Assembly (NCBI GenBank): GCA_025399215.1
Contig: MU621151.1
Span: forward strand, 1-64,000
Reading direction: 5' to 3'
DNA: 64,000 bases
Source of the DNA: Globomyces pollinis-pini
Lineage: Eukaryota > Chytridiomycota > Chytridiomycetes > Rhizophydiales > Globomycetaceae
Shown here: positions 47,882 to 59,977 of the stretch, piece after piece
How positions within the stretch are numbered: the stretch's first letter is position 1
Layout of the letters: each line of letters starts with the position of its first letter
The notes under the pieces: model-generated
What the model saw: the letters and a program-made list of their open reading frames with translations, nothing else
What the model was told of the DNA's origin: nothing
Databases searched by the model: none
Program-made: the position numbers and the translations under genes

Positions 47882-50703
47882 TTAGTTTACTGATAGAATA
47901 ATATCTTTCTTTGTACCCTTGTTCCCAGCTTGAATGAAGGCTCTTGCAGCTGATATTAGTAGAATACATCTCCTAACTTTCTTGACGTTATTTTCATATC
48001 GATTTAGAACAATTCTTCTGGTTTCTCTGACCGATAATTTATCTCGTCTTGCTGGGGAAGGCCATAACATGGCAGTTAACTTAAATGACCAATATTTAAA
48101 TGTCATAACCTTCACAACGTCAAGAAGCATAAACATAATTAAAGATACAGCCAAAACTCCTAAAGTCCAATCAATACCAATTGGCACTGCTTCAAGGATT
48201 TTTGGTCCAAATATCGTAATAAGGCCGGCAACAACTTGAGTTCCGAGAATAGCAACAATAAAAGTCATCGATGGCATTGATTTCCACCACCAGGTACCTA
48301 AACGAGTAGAGAATATGACAAAGTGAGGACAAGAAGATATTTGAAGATACATAATAGTTTGGATTTGTTGATAGTATGCATAATTTTGATTCTCTATGTA
48401 TTCACCATCAGCAGTTTGTACCACAGGTAATGTATATGGGAAAACAGATCGTGCAAACCAAAAGTGTAAGAAAGATATAATCATCAACAGGAATCCCAAA
48501 ACGAATGAAAGTGTCAACAGCTGGCCTAATCTCCATTTATCAGGTCTCTTAGAGATTCTGGCATTGTCAACCGCAATCACCAAAGTAGCCGCATCATTTA
48601 GAACACAGATAAGCAAAATCAATCTATCTGGCAGTGAAAAATCATAAATTAGGATCGAGAAAAAGAAAAATAGTAGGAAATGGATGGTTGAAGCAATTCG
48701 GTAAAGAGCGTACGATCGCATTCTCTGGAAAATCCCACGAGAGCATTTGATACCATCAATGATGGTGGAGAGTCCTTCAGCAAGCAATACAATGTCTGCC
48801 GCAGACCGAGCCGCTTCAGTACAACCTTCAACAGCAATACCAACATTTGCTTTTTTAAGAGCAGGAGCATCATTTACACCATCTCCAGTCATGCCAACCA
48901 AATATCCTCTTTTTTGAAGCAACTCCACTACACGAAACTTGTGTTCTGGAATAACGTGGGCGAAACCATCTGCCTTTACACAACGATCAATCAACTCATT
49001 TTCATTTAGATTAGGATCCACTAGCTTGTGAGCATCAAGGATAGCTCGATTCATTCCTAGTCGTTGGGCGACTTCTTTTGCAATAATCAACTGGTCTCCC
49101 GTAATCATTTTCACTGTTACACCCAGCTGTTCACATTCTCGAATAGTTTTGGCGGAATCTTCACGTGGTGGATCCAATAAAGAAATTAATCCAATCAATT
49201 CAAATTTGCTATTTTCGCTGTCAATAGTTTTCGCCACACCAAGAGCTCGAAGTCCACGTTGAGCCAAATCAATAACAGCTTTATCTGCTTCAGCAAGGCC
49301 ACCACAAATCTTGGTGATCACTTGCGGAGCGCCTTTGATTACCCGAAATGTTTCTTTTGTTTCCAGATTCAATACAGTCCCTTCAGTATATTTGCTAACA
49401 GGATTGAAGGGCGTGAAATTTGTAACTTTGTATCCAGGAATAACGTGATCTTGATTGGCTCGCTCTTTCAATATCTTCACTTGTTCTTGAGATGCTTTTC
49501 GTACAGCACTTTCTATAGGATCTTGTGCGCCGGGTTCAGAAGCAAAAAAGGAATGCAATAGTAATTCTTCGCTTGTGTATTGTACTCCCGTACCTACAGG
49601 ATTGTTCGGGGTATTTCCTTTGTTTGCCAAATACGGTTTATCAAATGTTAGCTTGTTCATTGTTAACGTTCCGGTTTTATCTGAGCATAATATAGATACC
49701 GAGGCGAGTTCTTCAATTGCAGTTAAACGCTTGACGATGACTTTTTTCTTGGCCAGTTGACCGGCACCTACAGCCATTGTAACAGACATTACAGTAGGTA
49801 AACCAACGGGAATAGCAGCAATAGTGATAATAACAGTCTCTTTTAATGCCAGTTTGAAATTGATTTTTTTAACCACCATATCATAGATGAATATAATCGT
49901 TGCCATAGCAATAGTAATGATAATTAAAAAGTTTCCGATTGTTTTGATGATTTTTTGAAAATGCCCTTCTTCGTTTGTGATGGATATAAGATTAGCAGCT
50001 CTCCCAATATACGTATTAATTCCAGTTTTAGTAACTACTGCCAACATAGCTCCTTGTTTGATGATCGAAGAAGAGTAGGCAACTTCGTTTGTTCCTTTAC
50101 GAACCGGTAGCGATTCTCCTGTCAGTGCTGCTTGATCTATTTCCAACGCGCCTTCAGTTATTTCACCCGTTACTCCAATACCAAGTAGCTTTGCATCGGC
50201 GGGTACAATATCACCCAAACGTAACGCAATGACATCCCCAGGTACGAGAAGGGATGCTTCTACTTCAACCAATTGTCCGTTTCTCCAAGCCCTGGTTTTA
50301 AGAGCCAGTGAATTCTTTAAGGCGTCTAAGGCGGATTCAGCTTTGGCTTCCTCATGAAATCCAATGATAGCGTTTGCAACCAATACAAAGAGTAAGATTA
50401 CAAAATCAGGCCAGTTGCCTAACACAGCAGAAAGAATACATGCTATTTCCAGCAGGTATGCGATAGAACCAGTGAAGTATCCTAGAAATTTCAAGATGGG
50501 ATTAGAACGAACTTCGGGTAGTTCTAAGGTAAGTATTAAATTAAATATATACCATTCTTTCCAAACCTTGCTAATCTTTCAGTTACTTCTGCATCTGTAA
50601 GACCTTTCGACGGGTCGGTACTGGTTAACGCTTCCAACTCTTTCTCAATCGCGTCAGCATCATGCTGTTTATCCACTTTAGCTGGCTGATTGTTTCCTGC
50701 CAT
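47882..50703 (-). CDS. PMA1: Plasma-membrane H+-ATPase (P-type IIIA)
   Basis: Start MAGNNQPAKVDKQHDADAIE at 50703; one 29-nt intron near 50522-50552 joins FGKN to ELPEVRSNPILKFLGYFTG. About 930 residues. Landmarks: GEEAKAESALDAL-type first segment, ALTGESLPV, the phosphorylated aspartate in CSDKTGTLTMNKL, KGAPQVI, MITGDQ and GMTGDGVNDAPALKKANVGI. Ten membrane segments follow the family layout, and the C-terminus is a short basic helix without the yeast-type autoinhibitory Ser-Thr pair at the very end. It drives nutrient uptake by proton extrusion. Confidence 0.95.
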
Positions 50704-51440
50704 ATAATATCTTCTGGGATAATTAAAAGACTGCTACTAACCTTGATTTGAGGAAATTACGTAAAGTTCTGAACGCGTTTTTTTTTAAATAAACAAGAAA
50801 AGAAACTAATTTGAGCTCCCAGGATAAAAAACAAACAAAGAGCAACTATCGCTGCTTAATCTTAGCACGTTTAATACGAACTGCTTAAACCTAAAATATA
50901 TAATTAGTTCCAGCCGAGTTTAATTCAAAACGTTAGAAATACGTCACTCTGATTGCTAAATGGAATTATTAGCCGTCCTCATTATCAAGCACTTATGATT
51001 CAGAATGATGTATCGACATGCCAATTTGTATTGTTGCAATAAAAATTCACTATACTTATACAGGTATATGTGCATGGTTGTTAATAAGTCGACATACATA
51101 GTTGGGTAAAAAATAAAGATCTCCAAATAAATTAAACGTAATAATATAAAAATCTGGTGATTTTATCTGAAAGATTCGAAGAGTCCTAAAGTTATATTGA
51201 TGCATAAGACCACCAGACTCAGCTCAAAAGCAGTTGAAGTAATTATCTTCAAGAAATGTTTACTTATCACTATCTTAACCGTTTTACGTAAATCTTTGTG
51301 TGCAAAGTAATGAAAAACGGTAATTCATTTCCGTATCCTAATTTTTGGAAACTTTGAAGCTTAGCATAACAGTTTAAAAAATGTTACAGTTTGTATGAAA
51401 GGTTATGGACTCAATTTTTTCCTTTAAATTTTGTGTTTGA
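50704..51440. other. Intergenic region, no gene seen
   Basis: About 740 bp of AT-rich DNA forming the promoters of the divergent PMA1 and cyclophilin genes. No gene or RNA feature found. Confidence 0.4.
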
Positions 51441-52204
51441 ATGTCAAAAGCGTTTTTGGATTTGACTTTGGGCGATACGAAGGAATTTGAGAAACAGGAA
51501 GTTCAATTCAATAACGCAATTCTATACCTCGCTAAGATTCATGAATCATATCACTTGCCCTCCAATATCATGGATTTGGATGATACACAAAAAGAATTGA
51601 TTCAAGAGTTACATTCAAACTCACCCTTTGCTGCAGAAACGATACGTAATGTTTTATGATTTCATGATAGGATTGGAATCTCCAGTTGATATTGGAATTG
51701 GTAGAATCGTAGTGGAATTATTCGACACCTTAACACCAAAAACTGTACATAACTTCAAAAGTTTATGTACAGGAGAACTGGGATTATCAAAGTCTACAAA
51801 AAAACCTCTGCATTTTAAATCCACGCCAATTCATCGAATTGTGAAGAATTTCATTGCACAAGGTAAAATATACCAAACATCGAATCTTAGGGGGTGATAT
51901 TACTAGGTTTGATGGATCTGGCGGTGACTCTGTATATGGCGGAAAGTTCAATGATGAGAAAGAAGGTCTCAAGCTGAAATTCAGTAAAGGGTCACTTGGA
52001 ATGGCCAATAGTGGGAAAAATTCGAACACATCACAATTTTTCTTCTGTTTGGATGATAGTCAAAGCAAAAAATTGAATGGTAAATATGTGTGTTTCGGAA
52101 AAGTGATTGAAGGGTTGGATATCTTGGAAAAACTCAATTCAGTAGGTACCGAAGATGGAACACCAATAGACGAAGTGTTAGTCGTGAACTGTGGTTTACT
52201 GTAA
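51441..52204 (+). CDS. Cyclophilin-domain protein with extra N-terminal helix region
   Basis: Exon 1 is 51441-51645, joined across a 25-nt intron to 51671; a second intron lies near 51863-51890. The ~70-residue N-terminal part (MSKAFLDLTLGDTKEFEKQE) is helical and unfamiliar. The cyclophilin domain follows: GRIVVELFDTLTPKTVHNFK, LCTGELG, HRIVKNFIAQGGDITRFDGS, YGGKFNDE, LGMANSGKNSNTSQFFFCLD and KYVCFGKVIEGLDILEKL. The catalytic arginine region is intact. The usual Trp of the cyclosporin site is replaced by Lys/Leu (QSKKLNGKYV). Prolyl isomerase activity is likely. Confidence 0.82.
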
Positions 52205-52371
52205 AGATGTCCAAATTTAAATTAAATGAAATACAAGTCATTCAACAAGTTCGTTTCTTTTGCTTGATGTCTGTGTGCCCAGTTCATAATATTGCTTTTT
52301 TCTGTGACGTTCTTTTTTTGAACACAAAGCACAGTATATGAGTTGAAAGCAGTAAAGTTTCCGTTTTAAAA

Positions 52372-53399
52372 ATGTTCTGTTGTATTAGCAATTCCTCTGC
52401 AAAATTGACCCTGTTGGACACTAGAACTTACTCTATCAAGGAAGACTTTCAAAATATTTTAATCACAGGCAAAGGCAGTATTGTAAGACATCATCTAGTT
52501 GTATTAACTCATTTGATTAGCCTGCCAATGTTGAAATTGATTACTATCAGAAACCAGAACAGACAACCGTCTACTTCAAACTTCACGGCAAAGATTCAAG
52601 CGAATTGGCAAATGTAGAAACTCTAAGTGCCGAAGTGGTTAACAATACACTTACGATTGTAGCTAATTCCAAACAAAATGATATTTCTTCAAAAAACTTT
52701 ATACGTAGTGTAAAGAGTATGTTATCCAGTGATATCAATGTTAAGATTGCCTTATCAAAGAAGAGCGTGGACACCTTGCAGGTTCTATTGCATGGAGGAG
52801 CTTGTAAAATTACGAGGTTGGATGTCAAAGAAAGCGCAAAGATTGACACACCTGCTGGAGCAATAGAGATCACTGATATGAATGTTGGTATTTTGGACAT
52901 TAATACTGCTGCCGGAGTAATTTTGTTGTCCAATATCAAAGCGGAAGGCAATATTAGTGCTGAAAGTGCTGCTGGAAAAATCCAGTTCACTGATGTTGTC
53001 TCAAATGGGAAATGTGAGGGTACTACTGCAGCTGGTGGCATCCACTTTCAGAACGTAATAGCCAAGGACATTGTTGTAGAATCTGCTGCCGGCTCAATTA
53101 TTGCCAATGCTTCAGGATTTAATTCTTTCTCGGCAGAGGCAGCATTTGGGGAAATCAAAACGGTTCTTGATGTTTCAGGCCAAACCAATCCAAAATTGAC
53201 CTTTGAAGTTGCCACAGGATCCATTACTTCCCAAATAAAAGGGTTCCAAGGCTCCTTTAAAATAGAATCGGCTGTGGGAAGCACAAGTGTCCAAGGTGCA
53301 AATGAAGACATAAAATCCAAGAAAGGAAGTGTTGGAAAAGGATCTGGAGTTGTTAACGTAGAATCTGCACTAGGTTCTGTGAATTTAACCTTTTTATAA
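52372..53399 (+). CDS. DUF4097-type beta-helix protein
   Basis: Exon 1 starts MFCCISNSSAKLTLLDTRTY, with two cysteines at positions 3-4 that could be lipidated. A ~38-nt intron joins GKGSI to PANVEIDYYQKPEQ, and the frame then stays open to 53399. The body consists of repeated short strands with an internal A-A-G-x-I turn: DTPAGAIEI, NTAAGVILL, ESAAGKIQF, TTAAGGIHF and ESAAGSIIA. This regular pattern matches the right-handed beta-helix of DUF4097/adhesin-like proteins, which are best known from bacteria. About 330 residues. Function unknown. Confidence 0.65.
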
Positions 53400-53650
53400 A
53401 GCCAATATTATACTGTGCATTGTTCTATATATATTATATTGAATGGAGATTTGAGTAGATTTTAGTCAACGGTATGTAGGATCGATCATTGTTACAGCAA
53501 TTGAAACATGATTGTTGGTTATTGAAACAAGGGTCCAGTCGTAAAACGAGTAACCGGTCCAAAAAAGCGGACCTTCAAAAAAGTTCAAGGGCACTCGGAG
53601 ATATTGATAAAGATATAAATACAGTTCAATGTCAAACCAAACACCAACAA

Positions 53651-54475
53651 ATGAAATTCTTAGATACTTTATTATTAGTCTGTGCAGTTATTGCTGGACC
53701 TGTAGAAGAATGCCCAACGGCCAAACGTGGTGAACCCAACCTTTTCACATACCGAACAACGTCCTTTATCCAAAATGTGGTTTGGACATCAGATGGCAAG
53801 AAAGTTCTTGGTTCAGAATTGTTTTATGAACATAAAAAATCTTGGGATCCTTTGGCTGGAACCACTTTGCAACGTAAAAGATGCCATCAAATGTTTATTG
53901 CCAACGAGGATGGGTCCCAACGTCAAAACGTTGGACCTATGAAGCCATTGCAAACTGGTAGATTGTTTGCATATCTTGATCAAGGATATATCCTAAGTCA
54001 AACTTTTGGTGACCAAATCTGGTATTACCAACTCAACTCAATCAAAGATGGTAGTCTCATTGCCAATTTACCAGAGATTAAAGGTTTTGGTGAAGTGCTT
54101 CCGTCTCCAAAGGGAGACTTGATTGCTCACTTGACTTATGTACAAGATCCAAATGGTGCTGCTACTACTTCAACAATTCGATTCTATAATCCAAAGGGTC
54201 AAGTTGTAGGAGTACCAACCATCATCAACAATGATTTGGCATTGTTTGTTAGTACCTGGACCAACCAAAACGAATTTGTATTGTCAGATCGTGTAAAGGC
54301 TTTTACTGTCTCCAGCAATGGAACATCAGTTCAACGAGTTTTGCCTCGATGTGAAACTCCCCAAACTACTAGTAGTGAAGTCAACGGAGAGGGTAAGGTT
54401 CTTGGAGTCACCTCTGTTGATAAATTTGGTGTTGTAGAACGAGTTGACCCATCAAGAATATTTGGTTGTCAATAA
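53651..54475 (+). CDS. Secreted beta-propeller-like protein
   Basis: I choose the ATG at 53651 because it opens a signal peptide, MKFLDTLLLVCAVIAGPVEE; an in-frame upstream ATG at 53489 would bury it. The mature protein has repeated W-T-S-D-G/F-x-x-D blocks and a TolB/WD-like rhythm (VVWTSDGKKVLGSELFYEHK, GEVLPSPKGDLIAHLTY) without a strict WD motif. Several cysteines. It is probably an extracellular propeller, function unknown. Confidence 0.55.
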   Translation: MKFLDTLLLVCAVIAGPVEECPTAKRGEPNLFTYRTTSFIQNVVWTSDGKKVLGSELFYEHKKSWDPLAGTTLQRKRCHQMFIANEDGSQRQNVGPMKPLQTGRLFAYLDQGYILSQTFGDQIWYYQLNSIKDGSLIANLPEIKGFGEVLPSPKGDLIAHLTYVQDPNGAATTSTIRFYNPKGQVVGVPTIINNDLALFVSTWTNQNEFVLSDRVKAFTVSSNGTSVQRVLPRCETPQTTSSEVNGEGKVLGVTSVDKFGVVERVDPSRIFGCQ

Positions 54476-54634
54476 AAACTTTATTTGATTAAATTCTCTG
54501 TTCAATTCCAATCGTTCTACAATAACACTGAATTCTTCAATAAATAAGTGGAATAAAAGAATAATTGATCATTTTTATTAATTAAAAATTAGTGGTTAAT
54601 ATCATCCCTAAATACATAAACAAGAACAATAATA

Positions 54635-56434
54635 TTACCAAGTACGACCCTTCACATTGTCTAAATCTGGGACAGGTGCGGTTTGACCTTGAGTAGATGA
54701 GAAATAACCAGCAGCAATCTTCGCATCAATTTCCACTTGCGAGTCAGGTGGTAGCATATCTGCAGGAATTTCAACACGTTCGACAATTTTGATTCCAGAG
54801 CCAACAATCGCGTCGTATTTCTATTTTTAATGATAGAAAGGTTACCATATTTGACATACTGATCATACGATCAATCTTTTGAATACCCAGCCAATGCAAT
54901 ACATCTGGCATAGTAGCTTGGAAACGCTGAGAAATGTCAATTAACTCGGCATACCATATCTTTAACACCAGCAATATTCTCTGTACGCAAAAAGTAGTTG
55001 GCTGCGGTGTCTCCTCCTTCGGCTCTCTTTCTTGCATTGTAAACCAAGTATTTGGTAACTTCACCAAGAGCTCTACCCTCCTTTCGGAAATAGACAATTA
55101 AACCAACTCCCTAGTAGGATATTAAAATTCAAACTATGATACCCCTTCTTGTGCTTGACGAACACATTCAGCAATACCGTAAATTAAATATGGTCTACAA
55201 GTGCAAATATCCGAACCAAACACATCAGAACCATTACATTCATCGTGAACACGAACTAGGATGTTACGCTGAAATGAAATTACCAGTTAACTTTTTGGTT
55301 GGATCGGAGATATATGATGGCGGTCCGAAAATGTAAATGGATAGACCTCCAATAGGTGGAAGGAAAATGTTAAGGTCACCACGGGTAATCAATTCAGGGT
55401 ACATTCCTAAAAATTACCGTTTGAAAAACTATTTACCACCAGTGTCTTCGAATAAGGCACGACGAAGAGAAATTTCATCGACATTGAATCGTTTTGCAAT
55501 TCCTGGCAAATACCATACTGGTTCTACGGCACCTTTAGTAACCATAAGTTGGCCAGATTTATCCAACACAATTTTCCCGTCGATTTTAAGTTGACCTTCT
55601 TTCACCATGGCTTCGATTTCAGCCAATTGCATGTGGGCCTTTGTAATGGCGATGGTAGGTCGCACATCCAAACCTTCCTTGATTTGTTCACCGAACTCTT
55701 CTTGAACGTTATGGCCCCAAGGATCCATAGAAACAATTTTCATTGGATCAAACCTTAACATTAAAGAGATTTTAAAAAGTACCAAGATGGTTGGGGTTGG
55801 AAGTTCACAACAGGTTCGGTATTGTATAAGTCTGGTCTATGGTGAGGATCTAATTCACCCATTGCCACTGCCAAGGCACGGTAAATGGAGTAAGCACCAC
55901 CAAAAGCACCAATAGCATTTCTCAAAGCCAAAGACTTTGGGTGTCTGGATGCAACAATTGGCCCTCTAGTTTGAGCAGTCTTTGCTCCCCAAGCCAAAGG
56001 AATAGGATTAACGGAGGCACCACTAAATGGCGATCAATAACGGTAATGAAATACCCTGGATATGTGGTTAAAACAATACGGGAAGGGTAAAGGGACTTTG
56101 GGTTTAAAGTAGGGGAAGCGGTCAACTCTCTAAATGGTTAATGAAACGAAACGATTACTTGTCACCAAAGTTATCTCTTCTAGCAGCATTTTGAGTATAG
56201 ACTTCAGGATCTTCCAAGTCGCCATGACTGACAGCATGGTTAAAAACCTTGAATTGAGGAGGGGCAGTTTTCTTCAGATCATCGACCTAGAGGGTGAGAA
56301 TTGATAAGGAAAGAGTAATAAAGAAGGGAAGATTAGATAGAGTAAGGGATGAAGGAAGGTACCTTTTGTTCAAGTTTCTGTTGAGATAATTTCAAATCGT
56401 TTATAGCCGCGAGTATTTCTTTCAAATCCGACAT
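54635..56434 (-). CDS. URC1: GTP cyclohydrolase II homologue of the Urc1 type
   Basis: Start MSDLKEILAAINDLKLSQQK. Six or so short introns. Family blocks in order: PSRIVLTTYPGYF, GPIVASRHPKSLALRNAIGA, GGAYSIYRALAVAMGELDP, RPTIAITKAHMQL, GAVEPVWYLPGIAKRFNVDE, ELITRGDLNIFLPPIGGLSI, then the zinc site DECNGSDVFGSDICTCRP with its three cysteines, VYFRKEGRALGEVTKYLVYN, PDVLHWLGIQKIDRMISMSN and the end PPDSQVEIDAKIAAGYFS. This is the RIB1-like Urc1 family of the uracil-catabolism pathway, distinguished from true RIB1 by the long N-terminal half. It diverges from a uracil phosphoribosyltransferase gene 320 bp away. Confidence 0.85.
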
Positions 56435-56757
56435 TTTAAAAAGGGAACAAAAAAAGCCGAGACCAGAATATATAAACAAGGCGAATGAAATCAAGTGACA
56501 GATAAATGCATGGAGACAACGGCTCATGAATTACAAAGAACCCCTATCATTTAATGTATTGTAATTCATTCATGAATGAAGGACTTACTGTTCATATATA
56601 AAGAAGAGGGTATATACTTGTATATATATATGATAGTGTAAGGTCATGGTTGGTTACTGCTTCCCTCTTTCTAATTCAGCTTTAGTCTCTCTGTGATCAC
56701 TTGTGGCGAAACCACCTGTCAGTATGTCAGTCATTCATCTTTCTTTTCTTTGCTTCA
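56435..56757. promoter_or_regulatory. Shared promoter region between URC1 and UPRT genes
   Basis: A 323-bp divergent spacer with TATA-like runs (CATATATAAAG near 56594-56604 and TATATATATATGA near 56619). No ORF. It is the obvious place for common control of both genes. Confidence 0.5.
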
Positions 56758-57742
56758 ATGGATATCAAAGTTATTTCTCACCCGCTTTATTTGCATAAAT
56801 TATCCCTGCTTAGAGATGAACGTGTAAGACCTAAACAATTCAGAGAACTCGTCACTGAACTGTCAAATATCATCGGTTCGTTAAATTCTTTCTCACTCTT
56901 AGGTATTACTGCTACTGAATCTTTGGATCTCACCACCGTTAAAACTTTGAACTCTCCTATCGGAAAATTCACTGGTGTCAAAATTAAGGATAAAGTTGGT
57001 GTCTTCCCTATTATGAGGTATCTATAGCTTTCTTCTTTTTGTATTCATCATCCTGTTGTAATGACATGGTTGCAATGGTGATCTCTATTCACAGTTTATC
57101 CACTTTCGTTTCGTTTTATTAACCAAATCTAGAGCTGGAAATGGAATGGTAACCTTACAATATATCTCATATATCAGGTTGATGCTTTCTTAAACCTGGT
57201 ACCTGCTGCTAGAGTTCACCATTTGGGTCTTTTCAGAGATAAGGTACCTCACCAGGTTATTTTCATCTTAGAAAACGTTACTTCCAGTGGAATACTACAA
57301 TAAATTGCCTGCTGCTTGTCAACTTGATATTGGTTTTGTTTTGGACCCTCTGATTGCTACTGCTGGTACTTTTATTTGTATCACTAAACCACAGGTTTGG
57401 TTATCTTAACATTGAAACTGTTTTAGGTACTGCCATTGCTGCTGTCAATATGTTGAAGGACTGGGGATTAAAGCGCATTGTCTTTTGCAGTTTGTTGGTT
57501 TCCAAAAGTGGTGTGGAAGCATTACGTGAAGCACACCCTGATATTCAAATTGTTACAGGTTTTTTCACGTTTCCACTTATCATTAGGGTTCATTGATGAA
57601 GATTTGACTGATAAAGGTTTTGAGTTATGAGTTTAACTGATTCAATTAGGTATTTTTGGGGGATTCTGATGGTATTTTAGGTTATATCTATCCAGGTGTT
57701 GGTGATGCTGGTGATCGTTTGTTTAAGACTTTCTATGATTAA
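56758..57742 (+). CDS. Uracil phosphoribosyltransferase
   Basis: Start MDIKVISHPLYLHKLSLLRD. Six short introns split it, some in tandem. After splicing: FPIMRAGNGMVDAFLNLVPA, ARVHHLGLFRDK, VEYYNKLPA, VLDPLIATAGTAIAAV, RIVFCSLLVSKSGVEALREA, HPDIQIVTGFIDEDL and GYIYPGVGDAGDRLF. This is the bacterial Upp-type fold rather than the yeast Fur1 version with its N-terminal extension. It makes UMP from uracil and PRPP. Placed head-to-head with Urc1, it fits the Urc6 position in uracil catabolism. Confidence 0.85.
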
Positions 57743-57916
57743 TTGATTAATAAAACCTATTAGCAGCCCTAAAACATGTGTATTTTTCAGATATCTGACA
57801 GAAAATCATCCAGTTCAAACTCATTTACAAACTCACTGAAATTAAAAGACGAATCAATATAATATCCGTTCTATTAAACTTAGTCAACATTAAATCATAA
57901 ATTAGGTTGGATCAAG

Positions 57917-58204
57917 CTATGGATCTTGAGTAATACTATCAGCTTCTCGCTTCAATTCTTTTATGACTGCCTAACAAAAGGTAAACCACATATCCCATAA
58001 ACATAAGAAAACAAAATATTAAATCAATGGAGGTTTGAAAACAAAGAACAATTAAAGAAAACTTACTGCCAATGATTCTGGATTGACACCAGCTTCGATC
58101 ATCGATACACAATAAGCTAGAGTCTGCTTATCTAATCCAGTATTGAGAATCATGCTGAGTTCGTATAGTAAATCCATAGTTTGTTGTGTTGACTGAGATG
58201 ACAT
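57917..58204 (-). CDS. MZT1: MOZART1 (gamma-tubulin complex small subunit)
   Basis: Two exons joined over a ~90-nt intron. The 63-residue protein starts MSSQSTQQTMDLLYELSMIL and reads NTGLDKQTLAYCVSMIEAGV, then NPESLAAVIKELKREAD, matching MOZART1 (LDVLYEMSQILNTGLD..TL..CV.L.E.GINPEALA.VI.EL). It anchors gamma-tubulin complexes at spindle poles. Confidence 0.9.
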
Positions 58205-58417
58205 TCTTGAATGTGGTGGAAAAGTGGACAAAACTGGATGACAAAATTGACTCGAAAGTATGCAAGAAAGATTGATAATAACAGTCTAGAACACCGTCAA
58301 CTGAACTATCAATTTCTCATTTAATATAAATTGGTTCATGATCTACACTGAAAAATTACAATTCCTTGCTAAGCGAAATATGATATACTCCATGATATCT
58401 TTTCCAAATAGATTTCT

Positions 58418-59472
58418 TTATTGAAACACTTTGAATACTCTATGCAATACGGCATTCAATTCAGATGCATGGAATGTACCAGCAATATGACAAATTTGTC
58501 GATATATTTCCTCAATCACTTGTCCATTTTGGATTTCCTTCAAATCTTCCACAAAAGACAATCGCTTCTGTAGATAATCCATTTCCATTTCATTAAGTTC
58601 ATTTAATTGGTTTTGTAACTTGTAAAGTATATCATAATGTTTACGGAACCAATTCAAATCAATTTTGGGGTTGGTCATGGGAATGGATTCTTGATTAAGT
58701 GTTAGGCTATTGATGATCATTAATCTGGGTAATGATATCATAAGCGATGGATCACTATCTATTATTTGCTCACGTTTAATGAATTCTTTTTGGATACAAT
58801 GTTGTAACGTTTCGGACATGACATTCTATAAGTTTAATACATAAAGAATGTTACTTGATAAAGTAGAATATCATCACGTTTACGTTTTGCTCGAGTACCA
58901 GAATAGGCCCAAATACACAAATGTTCTTCAAACTTTGCCCAAGCAGCATCAAATATTTTCATCTGTGGATATAAATCATCGTAAGGTGGTAAGCAGTTTT
59001 TGAGTGTCCTTTCATTGATAATATCTCGTGTTGCCTCATATGTTGCATACAAATCAACAGCTGCATCTTTCAATGCGGTTATTAATGCCAAACCTTCCAG
59101 AAATCCTAATGCAATAGACTGTGCTTGAAACAATACCGTTTCGTTAAATGAATTATTGAGTTCTTGTAGATCATTTTGTGGTATGATACTGTAATAAAGT
59201 CGAGGTGCTTTATCAATTGGTTTCATTTCAGCGTAGATTAAATAAAACGAATCCAGTAATACTTTTTGAAATGCATGAACTTCATTTGCGCGAGCAGTGG
59301 AAGTAGGTCGGTCTTTTAACTTTTTAATGCTCACTTTCAATCCAAGTGTCGCATGATAAATGTAAGTTAATGGTAAAGTTTCGTTTAATCTTGGACCTTC
59401 CTTTAGTTTGATTTTGGCTTGGACGTTGACTACTGATGAGATGGGAATGATAGACGCTCCAAAAAACACCAT
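58418..59472 (-). CDS. LST2-like protein (N-terminal helical domain, no FYVE)
   Basis: Two exons: MVFFGASIIPISSVVNVQAK through DDILLYQ, then a 29-nt intron (about 58828-58856) to NVMSETLQHCIQKEFIKREQ. The second exon DPSLMISLPRLMIINSLTL, then IDLNWFRKHYDILYKLQNQL, matches the LST2/ZFYVE28 N-terminal domain (DPTLMFSIPRLAIVSGLLVF ... FRPFRTLLYKIRDLL). The first exon corresponds to the preceding helices. Known LST2 proteins end with a FYVE finger; none is encoded here, and the protein stops at VFKVFQ. About 340 residues. Confidence 0.6.
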
Positions 59473-59610
59473 TTAAAGTCTAAAAAAATGTACGCGACTC
59501 TTGCATACAGCAATTGCGTTTTACATTGAAAACAATTCTTTGTCATATGAATATATTGGATGAGATTAAAAGAGTAAACATAAGTTTTCATGTTTGAATA
59601 GCCATTTTCT

Positions 59611-59977
59611 TCAATGTTTAAATGTCCATTTTGAGTTTAAAGCTTTGATGTTTACAGGTAAATGACGATAAGCCAAAGGGGTCTTTACTTTTGAATCACC
59701 ATAAAGTCTTAACAGGGATCCAAAACCCATTACACCAGCTAAGAATCCACCCTATGACAATTTAACCACGAATGATACTTACAGTTTGAAACATTTGAGT
59801 TGCAACAGTGGCCATGATTGTTTTCCCTGGTGCTGGACCGGATATGATAACGTACAAGCTGCCAATACAACCACCCACTACCATTCCGGTAGCAAATCCC
59901 ATTACTGCTCCTTGGCCCAGCTGCATGGCACCTCGCTTGAATTCTAAAGTCCAGTCTCTCTCTCGATTGATACCCAT
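59611..59977 (-). CDS. ROMO1/Mgr2-like mitochondrial inner-membrane protein
   Basis: Start MGINRERDWTLEFKRGAM. First membrane hairpin GAVMGFATGMVVGGCIGSLY; a ~32-nt intron joins MFQT to GGFLAGVMGFGSLLR. The AVxMGxxxGxxxGG and MxQTGGxxAGxMGxGS glycine motifs are those of ROMO1/Mgr2, a TIM23-associated lateral gate protein. The C-terminal extension KTPLAYRHLPVNIKALNSKW is not part of yeast Mgr2. About 110 residues. Confidence 0.72.
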
